A DNA stretch of 64,000 bases from Atherix ibis. Taxonomy: Eukaryota > Arthropoda > Insecta > Diptera > Athericidae. Shown here in pieces: positions 1 to 13,619 of this stretch. The stretch lies in NCBI GenBank assembly GCA_958298945.1, contig OY282610.1:29834167-29898166 (forward strand), given 5' to 3'. The notes under the pieces are model-generated. The model saw only the letters and a program-made list of their open reading frames with translations, made no database searches and was not told where the DNA came from. Position 1 is the stretch's first letter; every line of letters begins with the position of its first letter. Both the position numbers and the translations under genes were made by a program.

Positions 1-426
1 ATATTATATGTGAAAGTTACCATAAAAACCTAATACACACTTTCAACATTTAATAGCGTACGTACACTCGTACAATGTGTCATTTAAAAAAAAAAAATAT
101 TTACCATATTGTTATTGAAATAGTTTATTTATATTAGAACAGCCATAAAACTTTATAAAATATACCACAAATGATTTAGTTTTTCTTAATATTATATTAG
201 ATAATATATATGAACACATAAATAATCCTGTTAATTTAATCGACTTTCTATATTGTCGAACTTAACATATACTCTATTCTAACGTAATTGAAAATATTTA
301 TTATTTTTTATAAAATTAATTTGGGTTTTAGAAATATTCTGAATTTTGATATTATATGTGTGTGTATGTTTTTTTTTTTAATTATTTCAATTTATATTTA
401 TATTATATAGATTAGTATTATTTGAA
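1..426. other. AT-rich intergenic DNA
   Basis: Nothing recognised. Confidence 0.7.
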
Positions 427-1682
427 ACAAAGGCAATCTGATAAGATAGTGATAAATATAAGAAATATAGCTGATGTAAGGTAAAACGAATATTTTTTTA
501 TCATTTGGCATTCTTAAGAAGGAGCCATATAAAATTTTAAAAAATTCTATTAATTAGTTGAGTTTCGATAGCCAATGAATGTAGGGAAGGTTTGTGTTTG
601 TTTTTTTTGTAATATGGAAAAGAGGGAATTTCATGGAGGAAAAAAAATAGTATTTGAAACCCTAAAACGAGGGCCTAACATGTATTATAGAAACTTCTAT
701 AAGTTAGAAACTAAATCGTTTGGAATTATTCAAAATTGGTTTACTGAATTTCATTGCGAGCACAAATGATGCTGAGCATCCATTACATTCAATTAAGGTC
801 GCTAACGAAGAAATCGATAATTACATCCGTGATATCAAGTTAAAAGTTCCTCGAGTGAAAATGTATAGGATATATCAAAAAATGTACAAAGAATATTTAA
901 CAGAAATTTAGAGTATAAAAATATATCGCCGAAATGGATGTCGCGTTTGTTAATACCTGACCAAAAATGTCCAAACACTCCATTAAAGTCGTTTAACAAC
1001 TTTAATGGAGTGTTTGGACATTTTCATGCTGAATCCGAATAAATTTTTTGCCGATTCATGCCTGTTGATGAAATTCGGATTCACCATTATGTCACGAGAA
1101 ATTAAAGTTCAGACAAAACAATAGGTTTATGCTAGCGAACGTGCAACAAAAAAGCAAAATTAGCAGGTAGGTTCCATTAACAGGAGAGATTGTGACTACT
1201 ATTTTTTGAGACACACATGGTATTATCTTACGATAATAGTATTCTATTATACAGCATTATTAGATAAGTTTATCTATGAAATCAATATAATATGACCATA
1301 TTTGAAAAAGAGAAAAGTTCTGTCTCAATGCGACAATTCACCTGCATACTTATCGGCAATTACAATAGCAAAATTAGTAAAATTCCATTATAAATTGATT
1401 CGTCAGAATAACAATCTTATTCTTTAGATTTGGCTTGCTATAATTTTTTTCTATATCCAAACATGGAGAAATATATCCAATTTTGAAGCTATAGCCAAAA
1501 CTGAGGCCTATTCAGCAGAAGTTTTATAAATTGTGCTACATGGACGGTGAAAAGAAGTTCAAATATTTTTGAACAAAGTGGATCTAGTTAAATGTAGATT
1601 ATGTTGAAAAATGTATCGATTTTTATTGTAAAAATTAATTTTTTATATTCTTTATTACTGATTTATCAGCACAACCGAGTAT
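427..1682 (+). mobile_element. Decayed mariner element, family A copy 1
   Basis: Tc1/mariner element with recognisable ends. The left end reads GGCAATCTGATAAG then GTGATAAATATAAG; the right end is its inverted, decayed match near 1650-1682. A broken transposase runs left to right: an N-terminal piece from 575 (MEKREF), an HTH region with NWFTEF near 736-754 and STNDAEH shortly after, WMSRLLIPDQK near 935-966, VDEIRIHHY near 1063-1090 (first catalytic D region), CDNSPAY near 1330 (second D region) and EAIAKTEAY near 1485. Several stops and frameshifts make it inactive. A perfect hairpin sits at 964-1024. The sequence order matches mariner transposases of the SETMAR/Hsmar1-like type; the subfamily is inferred. 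Confidence 0.8.
964..1024. repeat. Perfect 26-bp inverted repeat, 9-nt loop
   Basis: Arms 964-989 and 999-1024 are exact reverse complements, with loop CGTTTAACA. It lies inside the mariner copy at 427-1682. The right arm matches the sister copy near 25600; the left arm does not. Confidence 0.95.
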
Positions 1683-3440
1683 CTAAAAATATCATGAAAA
1701 AGAAATTTCTTCTCAATATAGATCGATATGAAATTTGAACAATCCTATATGCCTTTTATTTTTTAAATTTATTTCTATTAATATTTTTATTGAAATATGG
1801 AAGTATTAGCGGTACGTCAACTTAGGCCATTTAGTGGTCATAAAAGAACGTCTAGGTTATTATGTCACTGTCTAGATTAGAATGCATAATTACTGCATAG
1901 TAAACGCAAATATTCTATTGTCATTTAATCGTGGGTTTTTCCTAAATGTATATTTTTATAATAAACACACTTTACCGTAAATTAGCGACATTTATCTTAT
2001 ATACAATCAAAGAAACCATAGATATCGCTATAATTAAATATTTAATTACATAATTTTATTTAAAGATTTCGTACTATTTTGGTCCTATAAACTGCAACAA
2101 ATCCAATTTTAAAAGAATATGCCGAATTAAATACAACTTTAAAATGATTTCCTCAATAATGATTTTTCGACTACTATCTTATAATTTTATAGCATTTTAA
2201 AGGAATAAAAAAAACAGAAATTTTATATTATTGTAGAGAATATAAATAAAATTGGTTTAACTCAGTTCATTCTTTTGTTGCTAATTAGTGTAAAATACCA
2301 ACCGTGTAATTATTCTTTGTGGAAATCTTCTTTTAACTTTATTTCTAGGCAATTAAATTGTCAAAGAAAGTTTTGTATTTAAAAAAAATTAGGGCAAAAA
2401 AAAAAGGATTATAGGATTTTTAATTATACTCAAGTAAATAAAAGTATTTAAAAGATGGAATTTATGGAGAAATTTAAAGATATTCCGGTTTATTTAATTA
2501 ACAAATCTAAGAAATTTGGCCATGATTTAATTTTTTCTTATTAAAGGAGTCTACAGTAAAAAAATATACTTTATGGCAAATAAGATATCTTTAATAAAAT
2601 AAACAACTTATAACAAATTAATAATAATAAATTAACTTAAAATCTTAATTATATTTTCTGATAGTAGGAAATAGTGAAAAGTATAATATTTTGCAAACTA
2701 TTAAAGTATATTTATTATAAAGAATATGCGAATTTTTAGTAAAAATATAAAATACTTTAAAGTTACTTTATTCGTAAATAAAGGATAGCATAAATAGAAG
2801 CTTCAATATACTTAATAAAGTGATTAAAAAAAAAAATTTAATACATGGTAAAAATATGAAAAATATTTTTAATATGCATACTACTTTGATATAGTATATT
2901 TCCGTATTCTTTTTTTTGGGGGGGGGGGGAGGGGAAGGGGATGAAAAAGAGAAATTATTAAAATAGAAATTCTCCTTTGTGCAATATTTCTCACATTTTT
3001 TTTGTTATATTATTTTCATTGTAAAGAATATTTTTCCATTAAACTTTCTCTTTATAGCAAAATAGAATAATTTACCATTAACAATGAATTCGGTATTATG
3101 TATTAACACCAACAAAAAAAAAATTGAGTGGGAAAAAATTGATTTTCGATTTTTATGAAGTGAACATTATCTTGTATCCTTTAATAAAAATTTATGAAAA
3201 GAATATGATTTTTATATCACTCTCCTTTTTATCAGAAAAAAAATTTTACTTCATCTACTATATAAGCTACTTAAATAAATAAAATTTACTATAAAAACAA
3301 AATATTTAATTATCCACGCATATGGAGACGCCAGTATATAATAACATATTTATGATAGGCTTTTTAATTGCAATAACACAATAAATATGAAAAAAAAAAT
3401 ATTTGGTTTGAGGTATAATTCTAGAGTAAATGTAAAAATA
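1683..3440. other. AT-rich intergenic DNA
   Basis: No coding signal. It holds a T-run followed by a 12-G tract and two G4 tracts at 2911-2940. Confidence 0.7.
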
Positions 3441-3496
3441 ACAACTCAAGAGGATAATTTTATCCAAAACAACACAAGAGGATAATTTGATCCAAA
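3441..3496. repeat. 28-bp tandem duplication
   Basis: Two adjacent 28-bp units starting at 3441 and 3469 differ at two positions. Each contains a GGATAATTT-ATCC core that is near-palindromic. A third, weaker unit follows to about 3520. Confidence 0.8.
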
Positions 3497-3520
3497 ACAA
3501 CATAAAAGGATGATGTCAAA

Positions 3521-4469
3521 GCAATTGTGGTGCCTTTCAAAGATACTACCGGTTACTGAATGGCGTCTTAATAGTAGCCACAACTGCTAATATGGACCTC
3601 CTTCAACAGAATACGAGTATGAAGAAATTTAACCCGAATTGATTCGTTAGGACTATAAAATGTTTTAGTGCTAACTTTTACTGTGTAACTCGTTTTTTTA
3701 TTTTGTTTTTCTACTCGTCAGTGTTATTTATCGTTTTTGACTTGGAACCATCCAGCATTAGTTAAGGCTTTTAAGACTGCTATCCTTTCATAAATCTATC
3801 TGCACATGTATGTATTTATAAGTTTTTAGATATTTTATTATACCATGATATCGGTATATACTTGTGCACAAAATGCAAACAATACTAGCAGAAAGTGTTC
3901 TCTTTTTCCGACAAATTTCGACTCATACTTAAACTGAGGACGCAACAAAATGACTTTTCTTATATTTTTATAAATGCTCTGTGGCAAATGTTATTATTCT
4001 TTTTTCATATTATAGATATTTATGTTTATTTGAAACTATTTGTTTTTAATAAAATTCATAATAAAAACAAAAACGAATAGAAAAACTATCTCCCACCAAA
4101 CAGCGATCGTAAATATTTATTTATTTTATATTGATTTAATCCTAGTAAATGAATTCATTTAGTTTTATTTTCGTGTAAGTATTTTGATTTTCATTCTTTT
4201 TCTTGGATATAACTTTGGACTGACTTTTTTTCATATCTTATGCACTTAAAATAATTGCGACTTTCGATTGGTGACTGTATCGGGTTTTGTTACAAAATTT
4301 CGTCCATCTTAGAGTTAAATTTCGACGAGTGAAAATAAATCCATCTAACCAGGTGACCAAACTTAAAATTGAGCTTTTATGATATGACTAAAAATTGCAT
4401 ATGCTTTTGCCTTGATTCTGATTTCAGTTTCAACAATGTTATAATATAACAAACAGTTAAATACAAAAA
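3521..4469. other. Intergenic DNA
   Basis: A GC-balanced patch at 3530-3660 could be old transposon sequence, but nothing is readable. Confidence 0.6.
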
Positions 4470-5815
4470 TTTGTTTCAGTAAAAGTTTCATTAAAAATGT
4501 TCAGTAAAAACTTGTCAGTAAAAATGTTCGGTAAAAACTTGTCAGTAAAAATTTGCCAGCAAAAATTTGTCAATAATAAATGTTTAGTAAAAATGTTCAG
4601 TAAAAAATTTCCATAAAAACAAAATGTTTAATAAAAATGTTTAGTAAAAATTTTCAGTAAAAAGGTTCAAAAAAAATGTTCAGTAAAAATTTTCAGTAAA
4701 AATTTTCAGTAAATATGTTCAGTAAGTTAATTTTCATAAAAATTTTCAGTAAAAATTTTTAGTAAAAATTTATTTGTAAAAATGTTCAGTAAAAAATATT
4801 TAGTAAAAATATTCGGTAAAAACTTGTCAGTAAAAATTTGTCAGTGAAAATTTGTCAGTAAAATATTGTCAGTAAAAATGTTCAACCAAAAAAAATGTTT
4901 TGTAAAAATGTTTCGTAAAAATGTTCAGTAAAAAAATGTTTAGTAAAAATGTTTGGTAAAAAATTGCTAGTAAAAATGTTCAGTAAAATTGTTCAGTAAA
5001 AATGTCCAGTAAAAATATACAGTAAAAAATTTTCAGTAAAAATTGTCGGTAAACATTTGCAGTAAAACTTGTTAGTAAATATTTTCAGTAAAAAGTTGGC
5101 AGTAAAATTGTGTCAGTAAAAATTGCTCAGTAAAAATTTGTCAGTAAAAATTTTCAGTAAAAATTTTCACTAAAAATTTTCAGTAAAAATTTTTGGTTAA
5201 AAATTTTCGGTAAAAATGTTCGGTAAAAATGTTCGGTAAAAATGTTCGGTAAAAATGTTCGGTAAAAATGTTCGGTAAAAATTTTTAGTAAAAATTTTTA
5301 GTAAAAATTTTCAGTAAAAATTTTCAGTAAATATTTTCAGTAAAAATTTTCAGTAAAAATTTTCAGTAAAAATTTTCAGTAAAAATTTTCAGTAAAAATT
5401 TTCAGTAAAAATTTTCAGTAAAAATTTTCGGTAAAAATTTTCGGTAAAAATTTTCGGTAAAAATTTTCGGTAAAAATTTTCGGTAAAAATTTTCGGTAAA
5501 AATTTTGGGTAAAAATTTTGGGTAAAAATTTTCGGTAAAAATTTTCGGTAAAAGTTTTCGGTAAAAATTTTCGGTAAAAATTTTCAGTAAAAATTTTCGG
5601 TAAAAATTTTCGGTAAAAGTTTTCGGTGAAAATTTTCGGTAAAAATTTTCGGTAAAAATTTTCGGTAAAAATTTTCGGTAAAAATTTTCGGTAAAAATTT
5701 TCAGTAAAAATTTTCGGTAAAAATTTTCGGTAAAAATTTTCGGTAAAAATTTTCGGTAAAAATTTTCGGTAAAAATTTTCGCTAAAAATGTTCGGTAAAA
5801 ATTTTCACTAATAAA
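4470..5815. repeat. 13-bp minisatellite array, about 100 units
   Basis: Units of 13 bp, typified by GGTAAAAATTTTC, repeat for about 1.35 kb. The left third is irregular with AGTAAAAATGTTC and gaps. A short block near 5219-5275 is pure GGTAAAAATGTTC. The centre (about 5300-5425) is AGTAAAAATTTTC and the right part is mostly GGTAAAAATTTTC. The variant blocks suggest successive local amplifications. A 159-residue open frame on the minus strand (5402-5881) reads through the array as a 13-residue repeat and is only a by-product of a stop-free 13-nt unit. Confidence 0.95.
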
Positions 5816-6944
5816 TATCAAATTTAATTTATATTTTAAAAACAGTATCTTTAATCTAAAGCTTATAATTAGTTTTCCCAAAGAAACTATTGTACTCGTA
5901 GTATTTAAAAAAAATGATGGATTTTATTAATTATAGTAAACTACTTTAATATACTTAATAAAATATTTCTATATTATGAAATGTACCACTTCCATTAGAA
6001 ATTCTACTATAAATATATCATGAATTTTAATTTATTATCATTAATGTTAAAATAACAACACTTGAATATATATAAAATTTAATAAATTTTATTTTAATTT
6101 TTCCTTGTTTTTAATTATTTATTGTTTTAAAAGTTTTTTTTAAAAAAATAAATTCTATTATAATATTTTCAAATAGTTCATATATTATTGGAGTGGGATA
6201 AATAACCAACAACAACGAAAGATTTTACATTAAAATGTTTCCCATGTGCTACTACTATGTATTATGTTTATTTAATGAATTATATCAATTCGAATATGTT
6301 TGTTGCGTAACATTGTATTGTTTTACATGCTATCATCGTAAATATTGCATTAAGTTATAACATAGTCTAGCTAGTGAAACTATTCACATTGAAACAAAGA
6401 CTTTTACAAGTAAAATAGTACGTGATGTACGTGCAGAATTTCTACAACGAATCTAGATAACTAGTCCATAGCATAGAACAGAAAGGTTTGAAAAAAATAT
6501 AGTATTGTAATGGTAAAGTTAGGAAAAAAAAAACAAATGTTTTACTAATTCAAAGAGAAGAAGAAGAAATATGTTTGCTGCGTTTGCTCCACCCAAAGAT
6601 GGAAAGTCTCCAAAAATAAAGAAACTCGTAGAGTCACGGCAAATACTTAAGAAATGAAACTTAAAACACAAAAATTAAACCGTATTCGTGAGGTAACATT
6701 ATATGAAAGTTTTTTCCACTCTAACTTTATAACTGAATTTACCCGTAAAAAAAATTAACTTCAATTCTAACAACTGAATTTTCATTTATTCTTTTTTATC
6801 TAATTATATATTTAGTTTGGTTTTTATCAAAGTTTTTTTTTTATCTAAATAGTTAAAATGGGCCAGGAAAACAGTGAAAATATCATAAGGGTAATATTTT
6901 AGATTGAATAAATGTATTTGTTTGATTGTTTGTATGGAAAGTCA
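5816..6944. other. AT-rich intergenic DNA
   Basis: Nothing recognised. Confidence 0.7.
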
Positions 6945-8110
6945 CTTAGACAAGAGGCAGATGCCCACGACCATGAGGCCATTTGGCGACTTCAAAATTC
7001 TTGTGAGTGGCCATTACAAAGCTGGTCTGTTTAGTTGGTTAGATCAGCTAGAGTAAGTTTAATTTTGTGGATCATGTTAGTATGTTTGATCAGGTCTTGG
7101 AAATGCAATTTTTAAATCTAGAAGCTCTGCAATGGAAAGCTGCTCTACTGGAAAGAAATTCTTTGTTTGCTGAAATTCACTCAGTATATGTGGAGTAGTT
7201 AATAGAACACCGCAGGATTGGCAGATAGGACGTGTATGGTGATGAAAAATAAAGTTATGGGTGAGAGTAGTATTCGTGTCCAGAATTAAGTAGACCAGAT
7301 CGGTGTTCTTTGTCCAATAAGATGCCAAAACTATGCCAATAAGTCCAGTCTGTATTTCTTCGTATGATTGAGGATGTTATCTGTCAAATACAGATCACGT
7401 ATTTGGGCACCATTAACCTCGATAAGTGCAAGATAAATTGTACTTATTGAGGGCAGTCGTCGCATCCACGAATAGAGCCCGTCCGACTGTTCGAAAAAAA
7501 TTTTATTACGGATAGACGGGTCTAAAAGCTTTCTTAAATCTATTTATAGATGTAGATATTCTCAACACCGCTCTCAGCCAAGGCTTCCAGTTTGAATGTG
7601 AATGGAAAACTTGGAAGTGAAGAGAGAAAGTGAAAGGATCTGCCTACAATGTTGAGATTATTAAGTTAGTGGCAGTCATAATAGTTTTAACTAAATTATG
7701 GAGCGGATAAATAACAAAGCGAAAATTATTATACTTTTATGAAGGTGCAGAGAGCTTGGCTCTCGACCAGTTTCGATTAGGATTAAGTCCATCTGGCTAG
7801 TCTAATGCAACGGTTAATAGCTTCTTTAACATGCCTTAACTCTACTATTGGCAATTAGTGCAACTTTCCGTCCCAGAGGGCATTAGTTACTTTAATTACT
7901 ACACTTTGTCTGATCCTATACTTACCATCTTGTGGATAGCATTGATTTTGTCAAAAGTGTTGTTGATCTGTAAATTCCATCCTCCTCCATGGGTAATGGA
8001 AATACTCAGGACTTTTATGGAATCTAAGGGGTGGAGGGAGATGGGGACATTTTTTCAATAGTGCCACCGGACTGTATTAGAGTATCTTGAAATTTTATTC
8101 CATCCACCTG
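6945..8110 (-). mobile_element. Decayed LINE, RNase H/zinc-knuckle C-terminal part, copy 1
   Basis: The minus strand at 7077-7328 encodes 83 residues including RPICQSCGVLLTTPHILSEF, which resembles the Cys-rich end of LINE ORF2 proteins that follows RNase H. The lower end shares an ATGAGGCC stretch with the other two copies near 29790 and 60050. Sequence to about 8110 is more GC-balanced than its surroundings and looks like broken ORF2, but its motifs cannot be read with confidence. The clade is not assigned. Confidence 0.5.
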
Positions 8111-9989
8111 CATTTAGAAAATATGAAATTGATGTATTTGCTAAAAAGTATAGTAAAAAGAAGGGAGCCTTATGGAATGACATTTTTTTTTAAATACCAT
8201 ATATAAAGACAAAAAAAGAAAATCATATAAAAATTATAACGTTAATATTGATAATATATTTTTTAAATTATCTTTTGAAATTATTATTTTTATATCTAAA
8301 ATTAAAGAATATAAAATATAAAGCTTTGCCTATGCTCGTAATTTATTTTGGAAAATTTCATTAAATCATTTATAAAATGGGAAAATTTATGAAAAACCAA
8401 AGAAAAATTCTAATATATTTCCAAGAAAAGAAAATATTAATAAAAATTCGCATAATAATTATAAATATATGTCTATAAAAGTTTATATAATATATATCTA
8501 GTTGAAGTCACCTAAATATTCGTACATATTCATTGTGGTTATTCTAAAATAACTATGAGTGTAGTACAAAGAAAATGGAGTAGAAATTTTTCATTAATAG
8601 CAAAAAAATCGACTTGTATGCAAACAAAATTCTATATTAGCTAATATTGTATACACATAGCTCGTAAGTTGATGAATTAGAAAATAGAGGCAAAAAAAAA
8701 AGAAATACGAGGACGAAAAGTAGGACCAACATGGTAGAATAAAACGATAAAGATTGTGATGGCAAAAAAGCTCCTATGGGGTTTTCTGTTTTATTATTTA
8801 TTTAGTTTTTGTTTGGGCAAAATACTAAATCGTTTATGTCTGTCCATTTCAGATGGAAAGATCCTCTTTTGTGGAATATTTTTGTGAATTGCAGAAAAAA
8901 ATTTACACCAATGACAATGATATACTCACTCGTAGATGCATAAATGACATCGAAATAAAAGAATCCAAATCTATTCTATAAGAAAAGATGATTTGGCAGA
9001 CATGCAGAGCAATCAGAAATGTTTATGGCAATATAGAAAAATCTAAAACAAAAAACAATTTTCAAAAAAAAAAAAACAATAAAAAAAACAAATAAAAATC
9101 AAAACATATCAAATATAAAATAAAATAGGAAAAATTTCTCAACAAAAACAAGCCGAAAGTGAAAAAAATGAAAGCTCTATAAACAATTTAAAAGGATAAG
9201 ACAATCTAACAGAATATGCATCAGTGCCATATTGCAATTGAGTGATATGAATTTTATAGTATACTCGCAACCGAATATCTCCTAAAGGAGTATAAAAAGT
9301 TTCTGTACAAGGATTTATTAGAAAAAGCTCTTCTAGATTTTTAAAACAAACTATAGTGTATGTACATATATGTAACCCGACGATTTATATAAGTGCATGT
9401 GGTGTATTCTTACATAAACAAAACAAAAAAAAAAACAAAATAAACACAAAAAAATAATATCCTCAAGAATATGGAATATGTATAGAAAAAAAAAATGATA
9501 TTCTCAATTGGAATATGAAAAAGCTGCAAAAATAAATTCAGAAAAATATTAAATATGTTCTGGTGGATAAATAATTTCCAACGTTATTTTCTTATATGTG
9601 CCACATACTTATTTATCACAGGATAATTTAAGAAGATATCCTACTTATGCTCATATAGTATTTATGTAATTTTTTAAAAATGTTTATAATAAAAACAGAA
9701 ATTCTTATTAATTGGAAGGCTAATAAATTTTGTGGCATATTTGTTTGTTTGTGTATGTAACGTTTTTGGGAGAGGAGCCAGATATCATATTAATTTTGGT
9801 AGATTGATAATTTTGTGGAAAAGGATACTTGAATGGCAATTACATTTATGGATAAAAACATTTGTTCTTTTAAAAATCAGTTTCTTACTTGAAAAAAACA
9901 CATCATATTTTCTTTGTTTCTTTTTAATAAATTAGATATTTACAACGAGAACAGATAAAAAGCGAATTTTTTGTTAAAGGTGTCATTAC
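8111..9989. other. AT-rich intergenic DNA
   Basis: A-runs and AT-rich sequence only; no supported gene. Confidence 0.7.
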
Positions 9990-10950
9990 AATAACGCGCA
10001 ACATGAAGGAGAAACTAATATCCATCGGTGCTACTTCAACTAATGCCACTTAATTAGTTCAACCTTTGACTAGCTTAATATGTCTCGCAGCTGTTGTCGT
10101 TACTGCGGGCATCACCGAGGATAATTCTCTTATGGAAAAATTTCTATTTTATTCGTATGGTAAACGAACATGAAACTTTTTACAATTTTACGAAAGATTT
10201 TCTTAAGATGAACTGACTGTATACGACTGGAATTTGAAGGCTTGGTAGAATCTCAGAGTTTTAGTTCGTAAGTTCAAATAGGTTTTGGTACAGTGTAAGC
10301 TTTGAACGGGAGTTCAAAAATCTAAGTAATCTGTTCACTGCAAGCCACGAGTATCCTATGTAGTTACCCTAGGTCGATCATTTTTCTAGATATAGTGTTA
10401 AGTAACGCACCTTATTTTGATGGGGAATTACAATATAATGCCATTATGGTTTATTGACGGTTGTAATAAGCCGGAAACGGACCTGATGATTTCCTATAAA
10501 GAGTAAAATTAACGTGAACGGTTTTTTTTTTCATTTACTTTTACTCTCCACTTAAAGAACCAGTTTTATAGTTCGAGGATATAATTTTGTAAAATACTGG
10601 AAGCAGAAAGAGGATTTTCGAAGCTTGTTGTTTAAATTGAAACGAGGGTGTAAGAACATTTAGAGATACTGAAATAGTAGATATTGTACAGGATAGGATC
10701 CAATATATTACCCTGAGGAACACCGTGGGATATTGGGTAGTATTCTAGATTTACAGATTTTTGAAAATGCTATTGTAAGAGATATGATTGTTTTATTAAT
10801 TAGTGAGTTTACAGAATGAATTGTTTCAATTTTCATAGTAAAGCATAGTGTCAGACACGATCAAAAGCATGCCATACCATATGTCTTGGAAACTCCTTGC
10901 ATTTAGTAAATTCGAAAATTGGACTGCTGATTACTTTAAACGTATATTAA
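9990..10950 (-). mobile_element. Jockey-like LINE remnant, copy 1
   Basis: Reverse transcriptase fragments on the minus strand: HAFDRV then LLxKLK near 10835-10880 (motif A), YPISHGVPQGNILDPILYNI near 10685-10740 (motif B), then LRFLNSRSKLTLY and FRKIVKSFMFVYHTN at lower coordinates. These match the order and wording of the better copy at 26165-27968. Stops and frameshifts are frequent. The lower limit is uncertain. Confidence 0.65.
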
Positions 10951-13619
10951 TGTTATTGTTTTTGTGAATTTTTCTTAAACTGCTGGATGACGCAACAATT
11001 TCTGGTTGATTCAATAATCAAGTTTTGGTAGTTGTTAAAAGATAACTATCTATTCTGCGATAATTTAGATTAGAAATTAGTAAATTTGGTTTTACAAAAA
11101 CTAAAAATTTATTAACAAAAAATAACTTTATTTTTATTATAAAAAAAAAGATTTGTTGAATGTAATTTGTTGAACAATTTATAATTGTTGACTAACTTTT
11201 ACGAATATTTTTCCCAAACAATCTTGACTATTTATTTAAATATCAAAAAGGTTTTGCCATTTAACTTTAGACTACTGTGTATATATCTGATTTTTTTTTT
11301 GTTGGAATTACTAGATGACGAGAAGGTTTCATTTTTATTCAATAATCTTATTTTAAGGGAGTTTTTGAAAGAAAATTTTTATGATTAAAAATATCAATTC
11401 TACAATAGTTTTTATGAGAAACTAGTCGAATTATTTTTACAAAAGTTAAGAATTTAAAAAGAGAAAAATAATTTCGATTTATTAAATATTATAAAATATA
11501 AAATTTTTTCAAAGTGATTTGTTGAACGTTCCTAATTGAACAGTTGATAATTGTTGAATAAACTTTCTATTTAAGAATATATTTTTATAATCCAAAATTA
11601 TTTTTGGAAGTTTCTTTATTTTTCATTTAACTTTAAACTTTTTTCTGCATGTTTTTTCTCTAAATTACTTTTTTTTTTTATTAGAAAAATGTTCCAAGTT
11701 AACAAAAACTATTTTTTTTGCAAAAGCTGTTACCATCAAATTAATTGATTCGAAAATATTTATTTAATTAAGAAAATTGCGATATTTTGTATTGAAAACT
11801 TAATATTCAATAGTTTTAAATAAAATTTTAATTCACTTAACATTTGTCTTTGAAAAAAAAAACTGTTCTTTCCAAAGAATCTGCTAAAATTCATATGGAA
11901 ATAAATGCTTAACAAAAGTATATTAAGCTAACCAAAGTTTGTAGCATTTTTTTTTTGTAACTTTTAAATTAGGAAATATAATTACAAGATTCTTTTGATA
12001 GAATGGAAAAGGAAAAGTAAAAATCCAATAAAAACTGACTGTTGTAAAAAAAAAGAAGGAAAAGAATAAAAAAATAGATAATTTGGTATATTGGGAGAAA
12101 TTCTTTGCAGGACGAAAATAGAATTAATAATGGCAAAAGACAAACGGCTCTGTGACCACATGGAAGCAAAAGGAATCCTTGATTAAAATAAGAAAGTCAC
12201 TCGAAATAAATGTCGTATTTATGTTGTTTCTTTTTCCTCCATCATAGAGCTGGGATAATATGCGAATGAAGGGAAAAATTTGAAAGAAAAAAAATTATCT
12301 TCTAGTCACAATAAAAAAGAAAATCTCAGAATTCTTACACTTCCATTAAAATGTCGGATATTTTAGGATTTTAAGTTTCTTTCTACTTCAGCGTGTGGCC
12401 ACTTTCAATTTCTGCGGAAACCATTTCATTTTCCTGTTCGTTTTGGTTGCTGGGATTTTTTCCCGTATCTACACTCTCGTATAAGTTATAATTAAAAGGC
12501 ACAGCACAAAGTATTGTTATAACAATTTTACTAACCTATCCCTCCTCCCATTCCACCTTGGCACCCTTAAAAATAAATTGTCCTAAGTAATTTTTTTTTT
12601 TTTGCTTTTGGTTTAAGCACATTGCTTCTATATTTTACAAGTTTTTATTTAACATTCATGTGAAACCGCTTCTGCCAGTCTATTTTCATTTTCATAAATC
12701 CACAACGGAATATTTTAAATGGGCAAAAGAAAAAGAAATTAAAAACGTATACTTCATAGGTAGTGATTTTATTTGAAAATAAAATATTCTTGTGAGCTGT
12801 GCAAGTTTACATTACGATTAGGAATTTTAAAATGTACGCTTCAAAGCTTATGTATGGTGGTATATATTTTCCATTTTGAAAAGATGCCGAAAGTAACTGG
12901 ACGTCTTGTATACCTTAGCACCTTACCCTACAGTATTATAAAGGATTCTCTAGTATTTTGAATGGTTTAAAATGCTTCAAAAGTATTCTTTAAGCATACC
13001 TTTCTGTATAAAGAATTCTTCTATTTTCTTAATAATTTTCCATTTCTCTTCTTCTTTGACCGCATCTCCTTTCTAGCAAAGATGACGATAGTGTTAAAAG
13101 TTAAAAGAGGTTTTACTGTATAGAATTACTATACTCTTGGATCAAATTTAATTAAAATTACATCAGCAAAAAAGAAAAAAAAAGTTTGTTTGTTTTATTT
13201 TTTCATTTTTTTTCTCTTTTTAATAATAAGAAGGAATTAGCATGAAGTCAATAGTAGTTCTTCTACTGGAGAGTAAGTAGTTATTAAGTAAAAATCTTTT
13301 ATGCTCTTGTGTTTATTATTTTCATTTTTTATTTTATAAGAGCTTTTAAATAGAAACATTATTAAAAAGTAAAATCGTTAAATTTGGGCAAAACAAAAAA
13401 ACACAACCTTTTTTAAGGATCCTTTTAGAATGCATATAAAGTATTCGAGGCAGATATAGTTTTTCCTAGAAAATAATTATTTTGTTTTTATGTATTTAAT
13501 TTTTTTAAATAATATTTATTAGATTATTATAATAATTCCAGTTAAAAATGTGATGTAAGTACTTTTTTATTAGAAAGAAATTTCAATAGAATGGAAACTA
13601 GTTTTTGAAAATTGTACTC
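10951..13619. other. AT-rich intergenic DNA
   Basis: Short spurious frames only. Confidence 0.7.

Noticed and set aside
5402..5881. 159-residue open frame with a 13-residue repeat, like a structural repeat protein
   Set aside because: The 13-nt unit has no stop in any minus-strand phase, so any array length gives an open frame. Codon content simply mirrors the DNA repeat.
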